Assembly (NCBI GenBank): GCA_043797735.1
Contig: JAZDPH010000057.1
Coordinates: 1 to 59,912 of the forward strand
Length of the DNA: 59,912 nucleotides
Source: BS750m-G77 sp043797735
GTDB lineage: Bacteria; Omnitrophota; Gorgyraeia; Gygaellales; Profunditerraquicolaceae
Reading direction: 5' to 3'
Shown here: positions 16,521 through 23,655 of the stretch, piece after piece
Layout: each line of letters opens with the position of its first letter
How positions within the stretch are numbered: position 1 is the first letter of the stretch
Program-made: the position numbers and the translations under genes
The notes under the pieces: model-generated
Told to the model about the DNA's origin: nothing
Databases searched by the model: none
The model's input: only the letters and a program-made list of their open reading frames with translations

Positions 16521-17747
16521 CTAATAAATAATATCCCCAACCTTAATCGGGGACTTTTGTTCTTTTATGTCGCAGGCAGAAACGCTTTTGCTGACCTTAA
16601 TAACTTCAATAATAGCGACGGGTTCCCCGCCCCTGTCCACCTGAAAAGTAGCGCCTACCTTTATACCTGCGTTTTCTCCTAAATCAACAACCACAAAGTT
16701 GCTCTCTTTATTGACGGTCAGAACACTGCCTCTGAATTTAGGAGCCTCTGCCAGCGCTTCTTGCTCGGAGGGAATCGTAATCGTAGCTTTGGTGGTCAGC
16801 TCATCTGCTGTGTCCTGACGAGGATATACCACCACCGGCGGCAGCTCCACAGCTTCCCTGCCTTGGACGGCTGTTTCTTGAGGCTTCATCCGCCCGCTTT
16901 GCTGTGACTTCTGTTGTATAGCCTCCAATTCATTTTTGAGGTCGTTTATCTGGGAGATCTTGTCTACCAGCATAGTTTCCATACTAGTGAGTTGTTCTAC
17001 CAGGCCGCTCTTATCCTGCTGAAGCTGCTGCAGTTTTTTCTCCAGAGCCATCTTCTGTTTATCCAGCCCCTTTAACTGCCGCGCAAGCAGAGCGTTGTCC
17101 TTTTTAAAGGGAACTATCTTTTCTTCAGCCTTAAACCTCCCCTTCTTCTCCCATACTAATTCTTCAGCAATGCTATCCATTATCTTTTTGTTGTATTCAA
17201 TCTGGTGCTGTAACTCCTCTGCCTGGGACTTTAGGCCTTCCATGTCCCTCTCCAGGGCATTTCTGTCTCTTAGTAATTCTTCGTTTTTAATCCGGGCTGT
17301 TTCTAATTCATTACGCAGGTTATCCAGCTGCATCTGTAATTCCGAATTTTGCGTCAATATTGAAGCCCAGTAATCATCGGAACGCTGCGAAATACCCTCC
17401 ATCTGCACAGCTGCTCTCTGGCCCTGAGCCTGAGTTGCCTGCGATTGCATCTTCTCAAGCAACTCCTCCTTGGTCCTGTTGGCCGCCTCATATTTTCTTT
17501 CTAGCTCATTTCTTTCCTGGCTGACGCTGTCTAATTCCCCCTCCAGAGAAGACGCTTTATCTTGGGCCTGGCGCAAGTCGCTATTGATCCTTTCAATCCT
17601 GCTCATTAAGGATACGTTTTCATCCTTTAGGCTATCGCGCTCTTTTATAATTAATTCCTTTGAATTCAGCGTTTGCAGATAAAGAAAAATAAATACGACC
17701 GCAACGCCTATAAAGCCCACTAAAATAAATTTTGCCTTCTCTCCCAT
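16521..17747 (-). CDS. Membrane-anchored coiled-coil protein with C-terminal beta domain
   Basis: A 408-residue protein with one N-terminal membrane helix (about residues 7-27, FILVGFIGVAVVFIFLYL). A long heptad-rich coiled coil covers roughly residues 30-270, with many Glu/Lys/Gln/Leu. A Pro/Thr linker follows, then a small C-terminal beta domain (GSVLTVNKESNFVVVDLGE, GIKVGATFQV) of the kind seen in SH3-like/MreC-like folds. It is probably a periplasmic scaffold, and no enzyme motif is visible. The SD AAGGAGGC precedes the ATG. Confidence 0.7.
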   Translation of the reverse strand: MGEKAKFILVGFIGVAVVFIFLYLQTLNSKELIIKERDSLKDENVSLMSRIERINSDLRQAQDKASSLEGELDSVSQERNELERKYEAANRTKEELLEKMQSQATQAQGQRAAVQMEGISQRSDDYWASILTQNSELQMQLDNLRNELETARIKNEELLRDRNALERDMEGLKSQAEELQHQIEYNKKIMDSIAEELVWEKKGRFKAEEKIVPFKKDNALLARQLKGLDKQKMALEKKLQQLQQDKSGLVEQLTSMETMLVDKISQINDLKNELEAIQQKSQQSGRMKPQETAVQGREAVELPPVVVYPRQDTADELTTKATITIPSEQEALAEAPKFRGSVLTVNKESNFVVVDLGENAGIKVGATFQVDRGGEPVAIIEVIKVSKSVSACDIKEQKSPIKVGDIIY

Positions 17748-17813
17748 TTTGCCTCCTTTTTAATTACTCCCTGATATTTTATAGCCCTTCGTATTAAAAA
17801 TTAATCCACTTAC

Positions 17814-19007
17814 CTATGCCTGAGAAAATATTTCCTGCATCAACAGGCTGGCAGCGCCAACGGCCACGGCATTTTCCTTTAACTGGGAATAAATAATTTT
17901 TAAATTATCTCCCGCCTCTTTAAAGGCCCACTCTTTTACCGTAAGGTTTACTTTATTTAAGAACTCTGCTCCGGCTTCCTCCAGCCCGCCGCCGATAATG
18001 ACTACCTCGGGGTTGAGCAAGTTCACTAAAAATGCTATCTTTATCCCCAGCCTCTTTGCCGCCGCCTCCAATACGGAAAGAGCGGTATCGTTTTTTGCGC
18101 GCGCGGCGACAAAAACGCTTTTTAAATCAAGGCTGCCGGCTGTTTTTTCTTTTTCCTGGGAAAGCCTCTTTTTGAACTCGTCTAATATTCCCAGGTCCAT
18201 CTCCCAGCGTTTCATAAAACAGGGATTTCCCTGCTGACAATTAAATTCAGTGTCGCCTTTATAATTAGATATGGATACTTCTCCGGCATAACCCTGCGCG
18301 CCCCGGTAAACCTCTCCGTTAATCATTATACCGCATCCGACCCCGGAAAACATATACAATACGTTTTTAAAACCCGCCCCCAACCCTATCCAGCGTTCGC
18401 CAAAACATGCGCTGGTAGCGTCGTTTTCGATTAGCGCCGGCAGATTAAACTCTTTTTCAATTAAGTCCTTAAGGGGCATCTCCACCGATGCGTACGTACA
18501 CTCCCCGTCGATCTTCTGGGGCCAGAGGACCGAGCCATTCTCTTTATTAATCAGGCCGGCGATGCCGATGCCGATGCCTTTTATCTTAGGACTATAGCCT
18601 TTAGAGCGCGCCAGCACTTCGCGTACAATCTCAAGCACTGTCTCGGAAATCTCTTTTGCCGATGAGCGCGGCCTGGCAATCTGGGTTTTGGTTACAATGT
18701 TGCCTTTTAAATCAACCAGAAGCCCCACCATATTGGTCAGGTTCAGGCCTACCCCGACGACAAAACCGGCCTGCGGGTTCAACTCCAAAAGCACCGGCCT
18801 CCTGCCGCCCTCGGAGACATCAAAATCTTTTTCGTAGACGAGGTTGCGCCTTATAAACTCATCTACGTAATTAGAGATGGTAACGACATTTATGCCCATC
18901 TCTTTGGAGATCTCCGGGCGGCTGATCGGCCCGCGCCTTCGTAAAATCTCCAGAATATCAATGTTACGTTTCTCTTTTTCGGTGTATCCTTCTCTTTGAG
19001 AAAACAT
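17814..19007 (-). CDS. ROK family transcriptional regulator (XylR/NagC-like)
   Basis: A 397-residue protein. An N-terminal winged helix (about residues 12-75, RRRGPISRPEISKEMGINVVTISNYV) precedes a ROK sugar-kinase-like domain with GVGIGIAGLIN, IENDATSACFGERW and the zinc-type segment with GNPCFMKRWEMD. In ROK repressors a sugar or sugar phosphate releases DNA. It has its own promoter (19070-19097) and an AT-rich palindrome between promoter and start, suggesting autoregulation. Control of the neighbouring glycan genes is inferred. Confidence 0.9.
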   Translation of the reverse strand: MFSQREGYTEKEKRNIDILEILRRRGPISRPEISKEMGINVVTISNYVDEFIRRNLVYEKDFDVSEGGRRPVLLELNPQAGFVVGVGLNLTNMVGLLVDLKGNIVTKTQIARPRSSAKEISETVLEIVREVLARSKGYSPKIKGIGIGIAGLINKENGSVLWPQKIDGECTYASVEMPLKDLIEKEFNLPALIENDATSACFGERWIGLGAGFKNVLYMFSGVGCGIMINGEVYRGAQGYAGEVSISNYKGDTEFNCQQGNPCFMKRWEMDLGILDEFKKRLSQEKEKTAGSLDLKSVFVAARAKNDTALSVLEAAAKRLGIKIAFLVNLLNPEVVIIGGGLEEAGAEFLNKVNLTVKEWAFKEAGDNLKIIYSQLKENAVAVGAASLLMQEIFSQA

Positions 19008-19027
19008 TTCCCGCCCTTTAAAAGTTC

Positions 19028-19044
19028 TTATAATTAAATTATAA
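19028..19044. promoter_or_regulatory. Palindromic operator candidate of the ROK gene
   Basis: TTATAATT-A-AATTATAA is a perfect 8-bp palindrome around one base, 21 bases upstream of the ROK start and just downstream of its -10 box. NagC/XylR-type repressors favour AT-rich dyads, so autorepression is plausible. Confidence 0.5.
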
Positions 19045-19069
19045 TAAGTCCTTATGGTTATTAATATTA

Positions 19070-19097
19070 GTTATACTACAAAAGGGGATTAAGTCAA
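19070..19097 (-). promoter_or_regulatory. Predicted sigma-70 promoter of the ROK gene
   Basis: On the minus strand, TTGACT (19092-19097), a 16-base spacer and TATAAC (19070-19075), about 65 bases before the start codon. Confidence 0.6.
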
Positions 19098-19116
19098 GAA
19101 AAATTTGCCTGAAAAT

Positions 19117-19214
19117 CAGATTGCTTCGCCCCTACGGGGCTCGCAATGACGCAAATCTTGTCATTGCGAGGAGCGACCCCGAGCAACGCGAGGGGGCGCG
19201 ACGAAGCAATCTCC
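19117..19214. repeat. REP-like elements, copy d (two half units)
   Basis: GATTGCTTCGCCCC...GGGGCTCGCAATGAC is followed by GTCATTGCGAGGAGCG...CGACGAAGCAATCTC. Two half elements sit head to head between the ROK gene and the secreted helical-repeat gene. Confidence 0.8.
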
Positions 19215-19223
19215 GTCCCTGGC

Positions 19224-20822
19224 TTAATCAATATCTATGAAATCAAAGCAGTAGTCAACTATGCCGGCGGGGCAGGTGATAACTAAGTTTATCTCTTTGG
19301 TGCCTGCCGAGTTATAAGAAGTATTGAAGGCAGGAGTTTTTTCGTAAGGCCCTGCCTCTCCCGTATGGCCTGACCAAAGGTAGTTAAATGCAACGGGGAT
19401 ACAGCCGGTTTGAGGAGTAAAGAAACTGGAGTCTATTACAACCTGCTCATCTTTACCGGCCTCATAGGGGCGGCAAAGCAGCCGCGCATTATCCATAAGT
19501 TCTGCCGCGGGCTCTTTTTTTAACGCTGCCTCTAAAAAAACTTTGAGATTATATTCAATGGGCGCCTGGTTCTCTATCTCCTGCAGCCTATCGCGGGCAA
19601 GCATTACTGTTTCGTTAAAATTTTCTTTGGCTTTATCAATTAGTTCGGTGTAATAACCCTTTGCCTTGATTAAATCCCCCTCCCACTGGCTTAGCAATCC
19701 CAGCTGATAAATTGAGGATATTACCTGGGGGCTTAAGGTTCGCTCATCTTGAGTTAATCCCTCAAAAAGAGCCCGGCCCGAACCTACTTCTCCCAACAGG
19801 TAAACAGAAATAACCCCCGCCTTAAACATTGCCTTATCAAAATAGCGGCCTGCCGGAGCGCGCCCTGCCAAATAAAGATAAGCCTCCTTTGCCGCAGCAA
19901 ACTCCTTGGCCTTCTCTAAGTTAAAGGCGCGCATGTAGATTAATTCCTCGCTAAAAGCATCTTTGCCGCCGATTTCCTCTATTTTTTTAAATAGGCCCTC
20001 GGCGTACGCCGGGTCGCCGGGCTTATCATCCTGATAAATAAACTCGGCCGCGATATCTTTTAAGGCGGAGACTGCCTCGGGCTTGGCGGCCGGTAAAATC
20101 CGCTCAATATAGGCGTCGTAAAGCTCTTCGGATAATTCCAACTTTGCCTCTTTGTAAAAACCGGCGGCCGCCTCCTTCAACTGGGCATCTGTTATATCCG
20201 AGGCAAGCATCCTCCTGACATAAATTGCGTAAAACTCTCTTGCCTTTACCCTTTCCTTGTAGGGCAGAAGGTTATCGGCAACATCTTTGATAACAGATAT
20301 ATCTTGTTCCGTATTTGAATACTCCAGCAGGCTCTCTGTCAGGCCCGACAATACGGCATTGCTTAAAGGGTCGCTCTGGTCTTTATAGTACTGCCAAAGG
20401 ATAAGCCTTGAATAGATATTGATTATGCCTCCGGCAGGCGCCTCTTCAATGGCCTTTTCTAAAGCGCTCGTTAATTGGCCCCGGTAAAAATCCCCTTTAT
20501 TAAAATATTCGTTCCAGTCTTGCGCCTCTTCCAGGTATTTAAGCTGGCGGTAACGGGTAAGCCCTGAATAATAATTGAGTGCGGCGGAAATCTCGTTATT
20601 CTCAAGGGAGCTCAAAAAATCAGCGAATTCATTGTATTGGTTATTCTCAAAATAAATACCGGATATCTCTTTCAATACGGGGAAGGCATCCTGAGCCGTT
20701 TTTGCGCCGGAGACTGCAGCGGCTAAGGCCGCCGGGTCAACGTTATCCTGAGCGTACGAATGGCAAATGAATGCCAAAGCACAAATAACAAGTGATAAAA
20801 TAATTGTTTTGAAATTTGACAT
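19224..20822 (-). CDS. Secreted helical-repeat (TPR-like) protein
   Basis: About 532 residues from the ATG at 20822. The signal peptide is MSNFKTIILSLVICALAF ending near SYAQD. The bulk is alternating helices with Ala/Tyr/Leu spacing typical of TPR-like solenoids (for example KAMFKAGVISVYLLGEVG). The last ~75 residues look beta-rich. The frame runs to 20987, but the extra N-terminus is REP-element DNA (copy e) and so is rejected; an ATG at 20843 is a second possibility. It is probably periplasmic and involved in glycan handling with the adjacent hydrolases. Exact function unknown. Confidence 0.75.
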   Translation of the reverse strand: MSNFKTIILSLVICALAFICHSYAQDNVDPAALAAAVSGAKTAQDAFPVLKEISGIYFENNQYNEFADFLSSLENNEISAALNYYSGLTRYRQLKYLEEAQDWNEYFNKGDFYRGQLTSALEKAIEEAPAGGIINIYSRLILWQYYKDQSDPLSNAVLSGLTESLLEYSNTEQDISVIKDVADNLLPYKERVKAREFYAIYVRRMLASDITDAQLKEAAAGFYKEAKLELSEELYDAYIERILPAAKPEAVSALKDIAAEFIYQDDKPGDPAYAEGLFKKIEEIGGKDAFSEELIYMRAFNLEKAKEFAAAKEAYLYLAGRAPAGRYFDKAMFKAGVISVYLLGEVGSGRALFEGLTQDERTLSPQVISSIYQLGLLSQWEGDLIKAKGYYTELIDKAKENFNETVMLARDRLQEIENQAPIEYNLKVFLEAALKKEPAAELMDNARLLCRPYEAGKDEQVVIDSSFFTPQTGCIPVAFNYLWSGHTGEAGPYEKTPAFNTSYNSAGTKEINLVITCPAGIVDYCFDFIDID

Positions 20823-20848
20823 TGAGAGTGTTGAAAAAACCATCTTTT

Positions 20849-20930
20849 CGTCATTGCGAGCCCCGAAGGGGCGAAGCAATCCCGTTTTTTGAGATTGCTT
20901 CGCCGGCCTTTGGCCTCCTCGCAATGACAA
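20849..20930. repeat. REP-like palindromic element, copy e
   Basis: GTCATTGCGAGCCCCGAAGG is followed by GGATTGCTTCG-type arms and CTCGCAATGAC at the end. It is stop-free when read as an N-terminal extension of the helical-repeat gene, showing how this family can lengthen reading frames. Confidence 0.85.
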
Positions 20931-20962
20931 ATAGAAGTTTTTCAATGGCCTCACATTTGAAT

Positions 20963-22177
20963 TTAAGGAAGGGGATTTTTTCTCCAAAACTCCCTAAGTA
21001 TATAATAACTCTTGCGGGGGACGCGTTTATTAATTCCGCCCTCTTCTTCTTCAAAAAGAGCCACAATCCCGAACCACTCTTCGTTCATATTCTTATTGTC
21101 TTCTGCCTTTATGTCAAAATAATAACTTCCGTTTGACCAGGTAGAGGCTGTGTCATGCGCCATCCAGCCCTGCGGGCTGTATTCGTTGTGTTTCCACCAT
21201 TCATCGATCCATTCAAAAATTACCCCCCCCAAACAGTTTCCCGTGCCCTCGGCAGCATTAGCCAGGTTCTGGTAAATCTGGCGCCACTGAGACTCAAGAA
21301 AAAACGCCTGCATATTCTGGTCCTCTTTCTTCAGGTAGGCGTCGTAGCAGTCGGCCCCGATTTCAATTAAAAGAACGGGCTTATCAAAAGTCATCTTGAG
21401 GGAATTAAAAAGGTTGCCAAAGGTCTTGCCCCTATAGATGATGCAGGCGACCAAATCTACATCCGGGGCATATTCCTTCGCAAATTCTAACCCCGTCAAC
21501 TCTCCGTTTCCCAGGGCAACCGGATGGCCGGGGTCGGCCTTATGTATCTGCCTTGCCAGCGTATTCACAAAAGAATAGTAGATTTTGTAGCGGGCGGCGT
21601 TCTTCTTCTGCGGGTCAGGCTCCTGGTCAATCTCATCGGTAGACCAGGCGTTAACCCTGCCCATGCAGCAATAATTATTCTCGTTGCCTAAGACCCACAA
21701 TAGAATGCCGGGTTCGTCTTTATACGCCTTTACCATTTCTAAGGCGTCCCTTCTTATCCTCTCCTGAAAATCCTTATCCCCGTAAAGAGGACAGGGATAT
21801 TCCCAAAAACCCAGCCAATGCCCCAATATCGTGCGGATGCCGTAAAGCTGGTAAAAATCCCGGATTACTTTTTTGACTGCCTCGACATCGCTTGAAGGCT
21901 GATAAATCCTTATGGTATTAATCCCCATCTCCTGCATTAATTTACCGTCTGTTATCCAGGGCTTGCCGGGGTCATTCCACCAGTCATATTCGTGGTTTTT
22001 ACCAATGGGTATAGGGTTATAGCAGGCCCCCTTAACCACAAAAGGCCTGCCTTCAACCATCAGTTGATAGTGCTGGTTTTTTAATTTTCTGATATAGGCC
22101 TTGGGCTTAGGCCCCTGGGCCATACCGGTTATTGCCAGCAAAAAGATGCTTAATAAAACAACGATTATTTTTCTCAA
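20963..22177 (-). CDS. Exported clan-A-like glycoside hydrolase (TIM barrel)
   Basis: 404 residues with signal peptide (IIVVLLSIFLLAITGMAQ) and a TTG start. After a short beta lead (QLMVEGRPFVVKGACYNP) comes a TIM barrel: MGINTIRIYQ, GILLWVLGNENNY (Asn-Glu acid/base pair typical of clan GH-A) and PVLLIEIGADCYD (second glutamate, candidate nucleophile). It resembles GH2/GH5-type barrels and the barrel of the 795-residue neighbour. The substrate is unknown, probably a beta-linked glycan. Near the C-terminus, VIFEWIDEWWKHNEYSPQGW is shared with that neighbour. Confidence 0.82.
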   Translation of the reverse strand: MRKIIVVLLSIFLLAITGMAQGPKPKAYIRKLKNQHYQLMVEGRPFVVKGACYNPIPIGKNHEYDWWNDPGKPWITDGKLMQEMGINTIRIYQPSSDVEAVKKVIRDFYQLYGIRTILGHWLGFWEYPCPLYGDKDFQERIRRDALEMVKAYKDEPGILLWVLGNENNYCCMGRVNAWSTDEIDQEPDPQKKNAARYKIYYSFVNTLARQIHKADPGHPVALGNGELTGLEFAKEYAPDVDLVACIIYRGKTFGNLFNSLKMTFDKPVLLIEIGADCYDAYLKKEDQNMQAFFLESQWRQIYQNLANAAEGTGNCLGGVIFEWIDEWWKHNEYSPQGWMAHDTASTWSNGSYYFDIKAEDNKNMNEEWFGIVALFEEEEGGINKRVPRKSYYILREFWRKNPLP

Positions 22178-22185
22178 AGTTATTC

Positions 22186-22273
22186 TTTTAGGTTAAAGTT
22201 TAGGCTAAGGTTAAGGATTAGGTTAAGATTAAGATTTGCCTCTCTCAACCTAAACCTAAACCTAAACCTTTTA
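22186..22273. repeat. Intergenic hairpin of TTTAGG-type words
   Basis: AGGTTAAAG/GGCTAAGGTTAAGG iterations are followed by CAACCTAAACCTAAACCTAAACC, giving an imperfect hairpin. It resembles the 5929-5993 element in words and layout. Confidence 0.6.
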
Positions 22274-22278
22274 ATGCC

Positions 22279-23424
22279 TTATTCAAACTTTATCTCATCA
22301 AGGTAGAAAACAGCCCCGTTGGGATTATTGTCAATGTTGGCTGCCCAGCAGAAGCCGCCGATGATGTAGGACATATCTTTGCCCTTTAAATCAATTGAAT
22401 ACTGGGTCCAATCCGTGTTCAGGATAACCGGGCCGATAACCGCGCCGTCTGAATCGGAATATTCGCCCATAATCCCGCCGATCTTAAACTCTTCAATACG
22501 CTCCCCGCCCTTTTCGCCGCGGGCCCAGAAAGTAAGTTTGCCGGCTTTAGAGAGGTCGAATCCCGCATCTATATTGCCCCAGTTGTTAGCCGGATTCTGC
22601 CAATACATCCCTGCCCAGCGCGCGCCTTGGGCCGCCTGGCCGCTGTAAGTCATTTTGATGCAGGTATCACCCAGGTACGGGTCATCCTTTGAATAACCGT
22701 CATATTTCAAATCGCCGTAATCGCCCATCCATCCGGAAGGGATAAAATGATTGTTAACAGAGGAGCTGTCGGCGTAAACATAAAAAGGCATCTCCTCGGA
22801 TTTTTTGGACTCCGGAATTATGGCCGGGTCTGCTTCAATCTTGATATCATCAACATAGAAGATGCAGCCTCCGGGGTTTAAATCAGCGGTCGTGGTCCAG
22901 CCGAAACCTCCGTTAACGTAAGAAAGGTCCCTGCCCGCAAGGTTAATGGTATATTGCTTCCAGGTGTCGGTCAGCTCAATAGGGCCCATCTCAACGCTAA
23001 GTGAGTCCGGATAAAGGCCTTTTATGCCGCCAACCATGGCCTTCTGTATCACCTCGCCCCCTTTTGCGCCGCGCGCCCAAAAGGTAAGTTTATTCATTCC
23101 CTCCAGGCTAAATCCTCCCTGTTTATTTCCCCAGTTATTAGCCGGGTTCTGCCAATAAACCCCTCCCCAACCCTGCCCCTGCGATTTTTTTCCGCTGTAG
23201 TTGAATTCAATACAAGTCGTTCCGGAATGCGGATTATCGCTGGACCGGTCATTCATCTTGATGTCTCCGTAATCGCCCATCCACCCGGAAGGGATAAAGT
23301 GATTATCCCGGCTGTCTTTATCCGAGTAAACCACGAATTCTGTTGCAGCGCCCTCTTCCTGCGCATAAACGCAAACAGGCGCCGCTAAAACCAATGCCGC
23401 CATAACAACCAACAACTTTTTCAT
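22279..23424 (-). CDS. Secreted protein with two carbohydrate-binding-like domains
   Basis: 381 residues with a signal peptide cleaved near VYAQEE. Two copies of a ~170-residue beta-sandwich follow (about residues 30-205 and 212-381). They share HFIPSGWMGDYGD, a CIxxxYSG segment, VYWQNPANNWGN / MYWQNPANNWGN, LTFWARG and a final FYVDDIKIE/FYLDEIKFE. The trailing DDIK-type strand is a common end of galactose-binding-like/CBM folds. It probably binds glycan for the adjacent hydrolases. No catalytic motif is seen. The SD AGGAGGTAGG precedes the ATG. Confidence 0.8.
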   Translation of the reverse strand: MKKLLVVMAALVLAAPVCVYAQEEGAATEFVVYSDKDSRDNHFIPSGWMGDYGDIKMNDRSSDNPHSGTTCIEFNYSGKKSQGQGWGGVYWQNPANNWGNKQGGFSLEGMNKLTFWARGAKGGEVIQKAMVGGIKGLYPDSLSVEMGPIELTDTWKQYTINLAGRDLSYVNGGFGWTTTADLNPGGCIFYVDDIKIEADPAIIPESKKSEEMPFYVYADSSSVNNHFIPSGWMGDYGDLKYDGYSKDDPYLGDTCIKMTYSGQAAQGARWAGMYWQNPANNWGNIDAGFDLSKAGKLTFWARGEKGGERIEEFKIGGIMGEYSDSDGAVIGPVILNTDWTQYSIDLKGKDMSYIIGGFCWAANIDNNPNGAVFYLDEIKFE

Positions 23425-23447
23425 ACCTACCTCCTTGTTATCTAATA

Positions 23448-23510
23448 TGCAACCTCATTCAACCTTATTTAACCTAGATTAACCTCATTTAACCTTTTTA
23501 AAGCCCCTCC
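23448..23510. repeat. Intergenic AACCTCATTT word repeat
   Basis: Degenerate tandem copies of TTCAACCTTATTTAACCT lie upstream of the carbohydrate-binding-like gene. No gene is present. Confidence 0.45.
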
Positions 23511-23530
23511 TCCTTTCTACCTCCTCAATG

Positions 23531-23650
23531 AGTGCTTGACTTACGATCCGCCAAGTTTTGTGGCGGAGAGTAAGTCAATGCACGAATTGATCCCGCCGAA
23601 TGTGCCGAAATTGTCGCAGAAAATTTCGGCACAGATTATGAGGCGGGAAA
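23531..23650 (+). other. Two-hairpin composite element, copy B
   Basis: Read on the plus strand: hairpin 1 TTGACTTAC...CCGCCA...TGGCGG...GTAAGTCAA (23536-23578), then CCCGCCGAA (from 23592), a perfect 12-bp stem TGTGCCGAAATT (23601-23612)/AATTTCGGCACA (23622-23633), then TTATGA and GGCGGG (to 23647). Order, outer stem and the TTATGAGGCG segment match copy A in the glnA leader. Here it lies antisense within the glycan operon spacer. Confidence 0.65.
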
Positions 23651-23655
23651 CATTA

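Noticed and set aside
20823..20987. N-terminal extension of the helical-repeat protein up to 20987.
   Set aside because: It translates the REP-like element (copy e), while a proper signal peptide begins at 20822.
22186..22273. Telomere-like TTTAGG repeats.
   Set aside because: Only a few degenerate units in a spacer hairpin within a continuous operon.
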